Below are positions 41,313-49,899 of a DNA stretch of 64,000 bases, piece after piece. The notes below the pieces were generated by a model. The model was not told the DNA's origin and searched no databases. It saw only the letters and a list, made by a program, of their open reading frames with translations. Position numbers and translations under genes: made by a program. Positions within the stretch are counted from its first letter, which is position 1; each line of letters opens with the position of its first letter. This DNA comes from Anaerolineae bacterium (lineage in GTDB: Bacteria; Chloroflexota; Anaerolineae; Aggregatilineales; Phototrophicaceae): positions 1 to 64,000 of the forward strand of contig JAJDXR010000091.1 of assembly GCA_022823165.1 (NCBI GenBank). The letters are read 5' to 3'.

Positions 41313-43835
41313 TCAGCTCTCTGTCACCCCCAGGATCAAGACGCGGTCGCGCTCGGGCTCGGCCAGCGCCAGGCTGCGCCCGTCCGGGCTGAAGGCCAGG
41401 GCGCTGGACGCCATGTCAAGCGTGATGGCTTTGCTGAAGGGGCTGAGCGCGTTCGCCAGTTGCAGCCGAGCGCGACCGCCCGGCATTTCAATTGACAGCG
41501 CCATCAGCGCTTCCGCGCCGGACAATACCTGCGGCCGAAATGCGAAGCCCTTGAGCAGCGCCCCGGCTTGATGATAGAAACGCTTCGCGATGCCGCTGAT
41601 CACATCAAGCTGGTACAAGCTGTCGCCGCTGCTGTAGACGAAGTCGCTCAAGCTGCCGGCGGGCGAGGCCAGTACGGAACTGTGTCCGCGCAAGGGAATC
41701 AGAGGCTTCGCCAACTGCAATTCGCCGCCGGCGGCGAAGATCCAGAGGGCGGCGCGCCTAGCCCGGCTTGATTCGCCGCTAACCGCCAGCCAGCGGTCGT
41801 CGGCGCTGAAAGCCAGGCTGGTCAGAGAATAGGGAAAATGCTGGCGCATTTGCAAGCGGCTGTCTTCCACGGAGGACTCGTCGATCGTCCAGACTTGCAG
41901 CGTTCCCGCGCGGCGCGCCAGCCGCAGCGCATCAGCGCCACTGACCGCCGCCAGCTTGTCCCCGGCCCGCGACCAGGCCAGCGCCTGAATCGGCCCCTCC
42001 AGCCGCCCCATTTGCCGCGCCTCGGCCGAGGCCTCTTGCAGGTCCAGCAGGCGAACATTGCCGCTCTTATCTCCCAGCGCCAGCCAGCGCTCATCGGGGC
42101 TGAAAGACAGGGCGCTTGACTCTCCCGCTCCCGCCGGGGGGCTCAGGGTCACCGCAGTTGAGCTGAAGTCGGCTGCGCTAAAGACCCTTACCGCGCCGTC
42201 CGCGCCGCTTACCGCCAGCAGGCGCTGCCGCGCTGACCAAGCCAAAGCGCGCGGCGCGGCCACCGGCAGCATGCCAACCAGATTGACAGCGTCGACATTG
42301 CCGCTGTGAATCAGACGGCCGGACGCGGGCATCGGTGTTTCCCAGGATTTTGGGCGCGACTCAGCGACTGGAGGCGCGCCGGGAACTGGTTCAAGGTAGT
42401 AATAATTGTAATTGACATCGCTCTCGACCGTCCAACCGACCAGGCCGTCGACTTCAACCTGCCACCAGACCCAGGGTCCGTTGCAAGCGGGACCATCCAG
42501 CACGGCGGCGATGGTTTGGCGCGGCGCGATCTCGCCGATTTGCCGGGCGTCGATGCCGGGCCGGGCGCGCAGGCGATTGGGCAGCGTCTCGGAGACGACG
42601 CGCGCTTTGCCACTGCCAACGCCGATGCGCGGCGGCAAGAAGCCGCGGAAGCCGGGCGGACAAAAGTGGATCACGCCGCTGCTGACCAGCGCGGGATCGA
42701 GGACAGGCAAGTTGTCACAGTGACCGGCCAGCTCCACCACGGCGCGGTTGACCCAACCGGCGCGGATCATCAGCCAGTCGCCGGCGAGGTTGCTGCCCAG
42801 CAGCGCATGCGGCCTGCCGCCATCTTCCAGGCGCGCGACGATTGCGGCGGTGGGCGTTTCCCGCACGTTGGCGTAGTCGTCCAGCGGACGCAGGAAGCAG
42901 CCGGTCGCGCCACCGGCCTCGGCGTTCACCAGCGGGATGTTGTAGCAAGCCCCCGTCAACTGCGCCCCCTCAATGCTCACCCAGCCTGCCGCCAGCTGCA
43001 GCCAATCGCCGCCAGCGCCGCGGCCGATGACCGAGCGGTCATCCGCAGCTGTGAGTCCGCCAATCACTGGGGACGCCTGGTCGCCGCTCGCTCGCAGCGG
43101 GACATCCGCATTCGTAATCGCGCATACGTCGGTTTCGCTGCGGCGCTGCGCCGAACTGCCGCTGCCGTCGGCGGGACAGCCGCTGGCGAAATTGATCCGA
43201 TAGAGGCCGAAATCAAAGGGGCAGATATCTATGTGATCAGGCAGGCCGTCGCCGTCAGCATCCGCCAGCAGCGCGCAGCCCTCGGCCAGCGCCGCGCCGG
43301 CTTGCTTCTCGCAGCGATCAGCGCCGTCCGGCATGCCATCGCCATCGCGATCGGTCGCGGAAATCAACGGGCAGCCGGTAGCTGCCGGCCCCCCGGCGAC
43401 ATAGGGGCAGTCGTCGGCGCTATCCGGCATGCCGTCGCCATCGCTATCGGCGTCGGCTCGCGCGACCCACTGCGTCCCCGCGCCCAGATTAGGCAGGCGC
43501 TCGTCGCAGGCTTGCATCAGCGATCCATCGGCGGCGACATGAACAGCGAAGGCGGCGCCCGCCACTGAAAACTCGAGGCGATAGACATCAAGCGGGTCGG
43601 GCAGGGGAAGTCCCCTCAGCAGCTCACAGCCCAGCGCGGTTGTATCGGCCGCGGGCAGGGGCGTCACCGACGGCTCGCCGGCAGCTTGCAGGGGCGGGTA
43701 CAGGCTGCGGGCTCGGTCGACCAAATCCGGCGCCTGGCCAGCGCCGGACATCGCGCAGCCCAGTGCAATAATTGTGATAAGGACATGCGAGACTATCCGC
43801 AAGCTAATTCTCCCGACGCGCCGGCCCGCCCACAT
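41313..43835 (-). CDS. TSP3-repeat, SH3b-like and WD40 surface protein
   Basis: This 840-residue protein has an N-terminal hydrophobic leader (SHVLITIIALGCAMSG) that looks like a lipoprotein signal with imperfect lipobox. Next come three thrombospondin type-3 calcium motifs (DSDGDGMPDSADDCP, DRDGDGMPDGADRCE, DADGDGLPDHIDICP), then SH3b-like cassettes with DYANVRETPTAAI and WVNRAVVELAG. The last ~300 residues form a WD40 beta-propeller (ALAWSARQRLLAVSGADGAV, LSFSPDERWLALGD). It is likely an extracytoplasmic scaffold or sensor. Confidence 0.85.
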   Translation of the reverse strand: MWAGRRVGRISLRIVSHVLITIIALGCAMSGAGQAPDLVDRARSLYPPLQAAGEPSVTPLPAADTTALGCELLRGLPLPDPLDVYRLEFSVAGAAFAVHVAADGSLMQACDERLPNLGAGTQWVARADADSDGDGMPDSADDCPYVAGGPAATGCPLISATDRDGDGMPDGADRCEKQAGAALAEGCALLADADGDGLPDHIDICPFDFGLYRINFASGCPADGSGSSAQRRSETDVCAITNADVPLRASGDQASPVIGGLTAADDRSVIGRGAGGDWLQLAAGWVSIEGAQLTGACYNIPLVNAEAGGATGCFLRPLDDYANVRETPTAAIVARLEDGGRPHALLGSNLAGDWLMIRAGWVNRAVVELAGHCDNLPVLDPALVSSGVIHFCPPGFRGFLPPRIGVGSGKARVVSETLPNRLRARPGIDARQIGEIAPRQTIAAVLDGPACNGPWVWWQVEVDGLVGWTVESDVNYNYYYLEPVPGAPPVAESRPKSWETPMPASGRLIHSGNVDAVNLVGMLPVAAPRALAWSARQRLLAVSGADGAVRVFSAADFSSTAVTLSPPAGAGESSALSFSPDERWLALGDKSGNVRLLDLQEASAEARQMGRLEGPIQALAWSRAGDKLAAVSGADALRLARRAGTLQVWTIDESSVEDSRLQMRQHFPYSLTSLAFSADDRWLAVSGESSRARRAALWIFAAGGELQLAKPLIPLRGHSSVLASPAGSLSDFVYSSGDSLYQLDVISGIAKRFYHQAGALLKGFAFRPQVLSGAEALMALSIEMPGGRARLQLANALSPFSKAITLDMASSALAFSPDGRSLALAEPERDRVLILGVTES

Positions 43836-43980
43836 TCTAACCGACGCCCGCCCAGGCGGCAGAAGCGGAATCGCCGCGCTGCGAAAGACGCAAAGATACC
43901 CTGTATCAAAGGCCTGAAAACTGGTAAATTGCGAGCTTACCTTGAGGTTATGCCGCCGCCCGTTGTCCGCTGGAAGTGCT

Positions 43981-45105
43981 ATGCCGCGTTTGCCTGAATT
44001 GTATCAACTGGACAATTTCATCGATACCTTCGCCCTCGGTCACTACGCGCGTGTGCTGGACGCGCTGGACCGGCGCAACGGCAATCATGTCGCCTTCAAA
44101 GTCATGCGGCCCGAGCATCTGGACCGCGATGGCGACATGCGCTGGGAGTACCGCGCCTTCGGCAATGAGGCGGACATCCTGACGCGGCTCTGGCATAGCC
44201 CCAATATCGTCAAACTCTACGACTGCGGCTTCATCTCCGACGGCGAGGAAGCGCCGCGCGATGGCGAGATCACATCGTTTCAGAGCGATGTGCGCGGATT
44301 CATCGAGTCGATGTCGCGCTTCGCCGCGGCCGGCTGGCGCCCCTACCTGGCGCTGGAGAATCTGCCGCGCCATCACAGCCTCTTCTATTTGATGAAACCT
44401 AACAGCGCCAACAGTCGCCGGCGCCTGCCCAGCGAAGAGGGCCTGGCGCTGGCGCTGCAATTCAGCGAACTGCTCAGCCTGGCGCACGCCAATAAAATCG
44501 TCTATCTCGATCACAAGCTGGAGCACGTCTATTGGGACGGCATTCACCTGAAGGTCATCGACTTCAACAGCTCGCGCGCGCTGGAAGACGACCGAACGCA
44601 ATCGCCGCAGCAATATAGCAAAGATGTGCACAATATGTGCGTCGGCGTACTCTATACCATCTTCACTGGCATGTCGCCGCAGAAAGGCTCGCTGCGCCCC
44701 CAGCCCAGCAGCCGCGACGCTGTCGAAGCCCGCTACACCGATATCCACAGCCTCGACTTCAGCATGGAGCCCAGCCTCAGCGAAGGCATTGCCGAGCTAC
44801 TGCAGCGCGGCGCCTCTGAAAGCATCGAGACGGTGCAGGAATTCATCAACGGCTTGCAGCGGGTCGCCACCCAGCACGGCTGGCAATTCTCCGATTACTA
44901 CACCAGCGCCGCCAGCAGCGAGGCGCGCATCCAGCTGCGGGCTGGCCTGGAGCGCCTGCGCCTGGGCCAGGAGAATGTGCGCGAGGCCCGCGACCTCATC
45001 CGCGAGGCGATGATCGACGACGGCATCAGCCGCGATATGGAAGAGGAATTGCGCCGGCTGGTGGTCGCGCTCAACGAGATGCTGAATCACCGCGTGGCGC
45101 CTTAG
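43981..45105 (+). CDS. Atypical protein kinase-like protein
   Basis: This 374-residue protein is a divergent Hanks-type kinase. The Lys of the VAIK motif is K40 (HVAFKVM), the alphaC Glu is E63, the catalytic loop is YLDHKLEHVYW (D177, K179, with His182 instead of Asn), and the metal Asp is in IDFNSSR (D194, DFN instead of DFG). Loss of the Asn and Gly makes activity uncertain, perhaps unusual. The C-terminal ~80 residues are helical (RLRLGQENVREARDLIREA). No transmembrane segment is present. It ends 12 nt before an MmeI-like restriction-modification gene. Confidence 0.82.
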   Translation: MPRLPELYQLDNFIDTFALGHYARVLDALDRRNGNHVAFKVMRPEHLDRDGDMRWEYRAFGNEADILTRLWHSPNIVKLYDCGFISDGEEAPRDGEITSFQSDVRGFIESMSRFAAAGWRPYLALENLPRHHSLFYLMKPNSANSRRRLPSEEGLALALQFSELLSLAHANKIVYLDHKLEHVYWDGIHLKVIDFNSSRALEDDRTQSPQQYSKDVHNMCVGVLYTIFTGMSPQKGSLRPQPSSRDAVEARYTDIHSLDFSMEPSLSEGIAELLQRGASESIETVQEFINGLQRVATQHGWQFSDYYTSAASSEARIQLRAGLERLRLGQENVREARDLIREAMIDDGISRDMEEELRRLVVALNEMLNHRVAP

Positions 45106-45117
45106 GTTGTCAAGCGC

Positions 45118-45537
45118 ATGACGCCGCAAGAATTCGTCAACAAATGGGCGAACTCCCCGCTGGGTGAAAAACAGATCGCGCAAGCCCATTTTCTCGATGT
45201 TTGCCGCCTTGTCGGCGTCGAGATGCCCGCTGATGGCAAGACTGAAGCCGGAGAAGAATTCGTCTTCGAGCCCTCGCTTAAACTGCGTAGCGGCCATGGA
45301 TTCGCTGATGTATATTACGAAAACCATTTTGCCATTGAATACAAAACGGCGGACAAATACAAAGATCTTAACGCCGCCTACGAGCAGTTGCTCAAATACC
45401 GTGAAAAACTGAACAATCCGCCGCTAATGGCGGTGACCGACTTCAAGCGCTGGGAAATACATAGCAACTTCCCAAATACCGAAAAGCGCGTTTATAATTT
45501 CAGCCACAGTGAAATCGCCAGCAGTTCCGAGGCCTAG
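45118..45537 (+). CDS. MmeI-like restriction-modification enzyme, N-terminal nuclease part (split gene)
   Basis: This 139-codon segment carries the MmeI-type N-terminal domain: MTPQEFVNKWANSPLGEKQI and the endonuclease site D64-x9-E74-x-K76 (FADVYYENHFAIEYK). It ends at TAG (45535-45537). The same reading frame continues past the stop for 858 more codons as the methyltransferase part (45538-48111), whose first residues AWLRAIFHAPQRLHPGRN match where the family's sequence would go. One substitution therefore splits the nuclease from the rest, so the intact protein would have ~997 residues. Confidence 0.88.
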   Translation: MTPQEFVNKWANSPLGEKQIAQAHFLDVCRLVGVEMPADGKTEAGEEFVFEPSLKLRSGHGFADVYYENHFAIEYKTADKYKDLNAAYEQLLKYREKLNNPPLMAVTDFKRWEIHSNFPNTEKRVYNFSHSEIASSSEA

Positions 45538-45645
45538 GCTTGGCTGCGCGCCATTTTCCACGCGCCGCAGCGCCTGCATCCCGGCCGCAATACCGCGCAG
45601 GTCACCAAAGAAGCGGCTGACGCCTTTCAACTCGTCGCCGATAAC

Positions 45646-48111
45646 ATGCGCGACTGGAATGCCGCGCCGACGCGCATCGCCTATTTCCTGACTAAACTCG
45701 TATTTTGCCTCTTCGCCGAAGATGTGGGCTTGCTGCCGACCATGTCCGGCCAGCCGCAGGGAATCTTCAGCTACATTATTGAGCACTCGCGCGGCAAACC
45801 CAGCGTTTTCAAACAGTATGTTCAGAATCTCTTTGTCGCCATGAACGAAGGCGGAAACATGTTCATGCGCGACATCCCCTACTTCAACGGCGCGCTCTTC
45901 AAAGTGGTGACAGTCGAAGAACTCAAGCAGGAAGCCCTGGATGAATTGGCGACAGCGGCGAAGCTGAATTGGGCGTCGATTGAGCCCTCCATTTTCGGTA
46001 CGCTATTCGAACGCAGCCTTGACCCCAACAAACGCAGCCAGCGCGGTGCGCATTACACCTCGCGCGAGGATATTCTACTCATAGTCGAACCCGTGCTTAT
46101 GCAGCCTCTGCGTTACGCTTGGGATACCGTTCAGTTGGAAGCCGCGCCCATCCGCGAACGTTACGACAACGCGAGGACGGGCCGCGCCAAAACCAATGCG
46201 CGCAGCCAATTGCTGGCGAAGCGGGACGAAATCCTCGCGCGCGTCCGCGGGACTACCGTGCTTGACCCGGCTTGCGGCAGCGGCAACTTTCTCTATGTCT
46301 CCCTGCAGCTGCTGATGGATTTGGAGAAAGAAATTATCTATCATCCGCTTTGGGCGGGCTTGCAATTGGCGGCGCGGCAAGTGCATCCGCGCCAGATGTA
46401 CGGCATTGAAATCGATCCCATCGCCCAAGCCCTCGCCAGCATCGTGGTCTGGATCGGCTACATCCAGTGGCGCATCAACAACGGCTACGGTCAGGAGTTC
46501 GCCGAGCCGATACTGGAAGAGCTGGAAGACAATATCGTCTGCAAAGACGCGATTCTGCCGCCGGCGCAGCCCACCGCGCGCCCCCAACCCCCGGCCGGTG
46601 AAACCCGTAGGGGCGTGTCGCTGACACGCCCGCCTGACGACGCGCTGGAAACGGGCGTTTCGGCGAAACGCCCCCACACAACATCCGCGCGGGGGGTCGA
46701 ATGGCCCGCCGTCGATGTCATCGTCGGCAATCCGCCTTTCTTGGGCAATCGCAAATTGCGCCCAGAGCTAGGCGATGACTATGTGGATTCTCTTGTACAG
46801 CATTTCGAGTCTGATTTTGGTCACCATACACCAGACTTAGTTTGCTATTGGCATCAAAAGTCTTTGAATCACTTGCTAGCAGGCAAGGTCAAGAGAGTTG
46901 GTTTGCTTGCAACAAATTCTATTCGAGGCGGCACAAATCGTCATGTACTCAACAAGATCGTCGAAAAAGCGCAAATCTTCAACGCTTGGTCAGATCGAGA
47001 GTGGATTCTCGATGGCGCGGCGGTGCGCGTTTCTATGATCTGTTTCGACAATGGCGCGGAAGATGAAGTTCGGCTAGATGACATTCCTGTAAAGTCTATA
47101 TTCTCAGATTTGACGGCTGATATCGACATTACAAGCAGAACCGTGCTTGTGGAAAACCAGAGTTTATCGTTTCAAGGCGTAGTTAAACGCGGGCCATTTG
47201 ACTTAGACGCGTCAGCAGCGCAATTCATGATATTGAATGAACCAAGAAATAAAGAGGTGCTGAAACCCATTGCGAACGCAATTGACGTAACAAGGCGTTC
47301 TCGCAACACATGGATTGTTGATTTTGGTGTCGCCACTCCTGTTGAAGTAGCGCAAACGTATACCCTGCCGTTTAAGCATGTGTACGACAACGTAAGACCA
47401 ATGCGCTTAAAGACAAAACAGCGAGAATCTCGTGACTACTGGTGGTTGCATTGGAACAGTCGTCCAAGAATGCGCGAAAAGTTGGTCCCGCTAACCAGAT
47501 ATATTGTGACTCCGATAGTCTCAAAGCATCGACTCTTCGTTTGGATGTCGAAAGACATCCTTCCTGATAAGCGTCTTACAGTGTTTACCCGTGATGATGA
47601 CTATTTCCTAGGAGTGCTCCATTCCAGAGTACATGAAGCGTGGACACTGCGCACTTGTACGTGGCATGGCAAAGGCAACGATCCCCGCTACACGCCCACC
47701 ACCACCTTCGAGACATTTCCCTTCCCCTGGTCGCCCGGGCGCGAAGACCAATCCCACCCCGCCCACGTTCGCATCAGCGCCGCCGCCAAACAGCTGCACG
47801 AAGAACGCGAGGCCTGGCTTAATCCGCATACCCCTCATGACGACTGTAGGGGCGAGCCATTGGGTCGCCCGCGTCTCAAAGACCGCACCCTCACCAACCT
47901 CTACAACGCCCTGCAAGTCTGGCGTGGGCTGGACGATATCAAGACCAAACCCGCCGCCGCCGACTTCGCGCCGCGCCTGGACCAACTCCACCGCGAGCTG
48001 GACGAAGCCGTCTGCGATGCCTACGGCTGGGACTGCGCTGTGCTGGATGACAAGGAAGAGATTCTGCGCCGTCTGCTCGCCCTCAATCTGGAACGGGCCG
48101 CTTCCCAATAA
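45646..48111 (+). CDS. MmeI-like restriction-modification enzyme, methyltransferase/TRD part (split gene)
   Basis: This is the rest of the broken gene; the first internal ATG at 45646 gives 821 residues, but no ribosome site is near it. It contains the helical spacer, the SAM motif I VLDPACGSGNFLYVSLQLLMD, and the amino-methyltransferase motif IV NPPF (IVGNPPFLGNRKL), followed by a target-recognition region. Two segments look inserted: the region encoding TRRGVSLTRPPDDALETGVS, and CRGEPLGRPR near the C-terminus. Both derive from REP-type palindromes read in frame. Type IIL enzymes act as single-chain restriction-modification proteins; here restriction is probably lost and methylation may remain. 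Confidence 0.85.
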   Translation: MRDWNAAPTRIAYFLTKLVFCLFAEDVGLLPTMSGQPQGIFSYIIEHSRGKPSVFKQYVQNLFVAMNEGGNMFMRDIPYFNGALFKVVTVEELKQEALDELATAAKLNWASIEPSIFGTLFERSLDPNKRSQRGAHYTSREDILLIVEPVLMQPLRYAWDTVQLEAAPIRERYDNARTGRAKTNARSQLLAKRDEILARVRGTTVLDPACGSGNFLYVSLQLLMDLEKEIIYHPLWAGLQLAARQVHPRQMYGIEIDPIAQALASIVVWIGYIQWRINNGYGQEFAEPILEELEDNIVCKDAILPPAQPTARPQPPAGETRRGVSLTRPPDDALETGVSAKRPHTTSARGVEWPAVDVIVGNPPFLGNRKLRPELGDDYVDSLVQHFESDFGHHTPDLVCYWHQKSLNHLLAGKVKRVGLLATNSIRGGTNRHVLNKIVEKAQIFNAWSDREWILDGAAVRVSMICFDNGAEDEVRLDDIPVKSIFSDLTADIDITSRTVLVENQSLSFQGVVKRGPFDLDASAAQFMILNEPRNKEVLKPIANAIDVTRRSRNTWIVDFGVATPVEVAQTYTLPFKHVYDNVRPMRLKTKQRESRDYWWLHWNSRPRMREKLVPLTRYIVTPIVSKHRLFVWMSKDILPDKRLTVFTRDDDYFLGVLHSRVHEAWTLRTCTWHGKGNDPRYTPTTTFETFPFPWSPGREDQSHPAHVRISAAAKQLHEEREAWLNPHTPHDDCRGEPLGRPRLKDRTLTNLYNALQVWRGLDDIKTKPAAADFAPRLDQLHRELDEAVCDAYGWDCAVLDDKEEILRRLLALNLERAASQ
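46607..46631 (+). repeat. REP palindrome inside the R-M coding sequence
   Basis: This reads GTAGGGGCGTGTC, GC, TGACACGCCC. Arms GGGCGTGTC and GACACGCCC form a hairpin. The insertion keeps the reading frame. Confidence 0.85.
46653..46676 (-). repeat. REP-like palindrome inside the R-M coding sequence (inverted partner)
   Basis: On the plus strand it reads GGGCGTTTCG then GCGAAACGCCCCCA, the inverted relative of the copy 22 bp upstream. Together they form an inverted REP couple within the gene. Confidence 0.75.
47846..47870 (+). repeat. REP palindrome inside the R-M coding sequence, near 3' end
   Basis: This reads GTAGGGGCGAGCC, AT, TGGGTCGCCC, with imperfect arms. It encodes an extra CRGEPLGRPR-like segment between conserved C-terminal blocks. 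Confidence 0.82.
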
Positions 48112-48139
48112 GTATTCTCTGTGTCATTTGAATGGGCGG

Positions 48140-49276
48140 TCAGTGTCTACGCGACCCAATCGTTCCCGGCAGCGTATAGTCAGCCCGCGTAATCACCGGC
48201 TGCAGCGCCAGCAGCCGCCGCACCGTCGCCTCCATCTCCGCCGGCAGCGCTACCGTATTGCCGCGCTCGCCATCCCGCGCCAGCTTCGTGCCCGCCTGCG
48301 CATCGCTTGCAAACGCGCCGACCGCTTGCGACAGCGCCGCCTCCGGCAAGCCCAGCAGCCGCAGCAGGCTCAACAAGACAGCATCGCGCTCGCGCTGCAA
48401 GTCTTCGTAGCGGATGGCTGACAGCGCCGCGTTCCGCTGCCGCGCGTCGAGGTAGCGCTCCAGCATATACAGCCAGCCTAGCGCGCGGCCTTCCAGCCCC
48501 AGGTAGCTGCGCAGCGACGGCTGCGCCAGCCTTTCGATGTCTTCCGCCGCGCACTGATAATAGGCCGCTTGCTGCTCAATGATTTGCTCGCGGCTGTAGC
48601 GCGTGGGCGAATCGCCGCGATTGACGCGCAGACGCTGAAAAGACGCCAGCCAGTCGATGACATTGCGGTACATAAAGAGGTGCTGCGCTTCCGGCAGCGC
48701 CTCCACATAACACTCCAGCACGGCCATGGCCTGGTTGCGAAACTTGATGGCGACTTGCGCCGCCTCGCCGCAGATGGCCGGGCGGACCAGCCAGGCGACG
48801 CAAGCGCGCAGCAGGTCGCGCTGCTCGGCGCGCGGCCTTGAGCGCATGCCGATAAAGGCGGTCAGCGCGTCCGGCTCGGACAGGGAGAGCAGGCCATCGA
48901 TTTCGTTCAAGGCGCGGCTCAAGACGGTGGAGCCGCAGCGGCCGATATTGTGCAGGCAGAGCAGTTTCGGCGGCGGGGCGACCTGCTCAGCCAACTGCAG
49001 AAAGTCCGAGTAAGGCAGGGCGACCAGATATTCAGCTTGATCGAATTGCGCCTGGTACATAAAAGGCGCCGCCAGCGGGTCAACGCCGGCGGGCAGACAA
49101 GTGAATATGGCGCGCTGTTTGTCATGGTCGAGGCAGTAGAGGCTGTAGCGGGGATCGTCGATGAGCGAGTCGGCGTTGAGGCTGCCGCCGTGGGCCAGCT
49201 CAAAATCAGCCATCGAGGTCAGTACGCCCATATGCTCTCGATGTCGGGAGAGAATCCGTAGTTTGCTCGCGCCCAT
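48140..49276 (-). CDS. Sulfotransferase-like protein
   Basis: This 378-residue protein has a P-loop-like 5'-phosphosulfate-binding motif at residues 108-119 (LHNIGRCGSTVL) and the FKFRNQ- and RNVIDWLASFQRLRVN-type segments that bind the 3'-phosphate of PAPS in sulfotransferases. The acceptor is unknown. Its ATG overlaps the upstream gene's stop (TAATG), so it is the last gene of a three-gene operon with a conserved unknown and an enoyl-CoA hydratase. Confidence 0.78.
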   Translation of the reverse strand: MGASKLRILSRHREHMGVLTSMADFELAHGGSLNADSLIDDPRYSLYCLDHDKQRAIFTCLPAGVDPLAAPFMYQAQFDQAEYLVALPYSDFLQLAEQVAPPPKLLCLHNIGRCGSTVLSRALNEIDGLLSLSEPDALTAFIGMRSRPRAEQRDLLRACVAWLVRPAICGEAAQVAIKFRNQAMAVLECYVEALPEAQHLFMYRNVIDWLASFQRLRVNRGDSPTRYSREQIIEQQAAYYQCAAEDIERLAQPSLRSYLGLEGRALGWLYMLERYLDARQRNAALSAIRYEDLQRERDAVLLSLLRLLGLPEAALSQAVGAFASDAQAGTKLARDGERGNTVALPAEMEATVRRLLALQPVITRADYTLPGTIGSRRH

Positions 49277-49899
49277 TACCCCTCCGCCTGCTGCCGCTGA
49301 TAATAGCGCGCTTCGGCCTCGACGAATTCGACCGCGCCGGCGATGCTGGGGTTAGGCGGCGTATCCGTCGGCATCTCATGCACGGTCGCCGATACAAGCC
49401 GCGGAGCGCCGCGCAGGTCAACGACAGCTTCGCCGACCTGCCCGGATTTCACCGCGGCCAGGCTCAGTATCTTGCCATCGAGGCGCGTCGATGCGGCCGG
49501 TTCAAGCAGGACTTGCAGGCGCTCGTCGGGCGCGACCGCTCGCAGAGCGACGATGACCTCCTTCCCCGAGGCCCTGCGATAGCCCCAATGATTATGTCGA
49601 TCGACCAGCGCCAGCGTGACCTGCTGAGCCAGCCTGGCGCGGCTGTCCGAGTCCAGCGCTCCCTCGACATTGGCGGCGTGGTAGCCCATGCCATCCAGCA
49701 CGATCAGCGCCGAGCGCCCGCCGGTGGCGCGGCAATGCCAGACCGAGTCGGCGCAGCTCCCGCCCAGATCGAGCAGCAGCGCGCCTTGGCCCTCCGCCGC
49801 TTGTAAGCGCTGCAAGAAGGTAAACAGTCGCGGCAGCAGCGCCAGATCGCCGGCGATGCCCGCGCTGTAGCGCAGGCTCAGGCTCAGCGGTTTTTCCAT
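49276..49899 (-). CDS. Conserved hypothetical protein, 207 aa
   Basis: I do not recognise a family. Visible motifs are LLLDLGGSCADSVWHC near residue 41-56, LIVLDGMGYHAANVEGAL and VDRHNHWGYRRASGKEV. The GLD/HAANVEG arrangement could suggest a calcineurin-like phosphoesterase remnant, but the metal ligands are not convincing. It overlaps the enoyl-CoA hydratase gene by 16 nt and the sulfotransferase gene by 1 nt, so the three are translationally coupled. Confidence 0.6.
   Translation of the reverse strand: MEKPLSLSLRYSAGIAGDLALLPRLFTFLQRLQAAEGQGALLLDLGGSCADSVWHCRATGGRSALIVLDGMGYHAANVEGALDSDSRARLAQQVTLALVDRHNHWGYRRASGKEVIVALRAVAPDERLQVLLEPAASTRLDGKILSLAAVKSGQVGEAVVDLRGAPRLVSATVHEMPTDTPPNPSIAGAVEFVEAEARYYQRQQAEG

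Noticed and set aside
42306-43568. Plus-strand frame of 420 codons opposite the TSP3/WD40 gene
   Set aside because: It is antisense to a repeat-rich gene and its product is arginine/alanine-rich without motifs.
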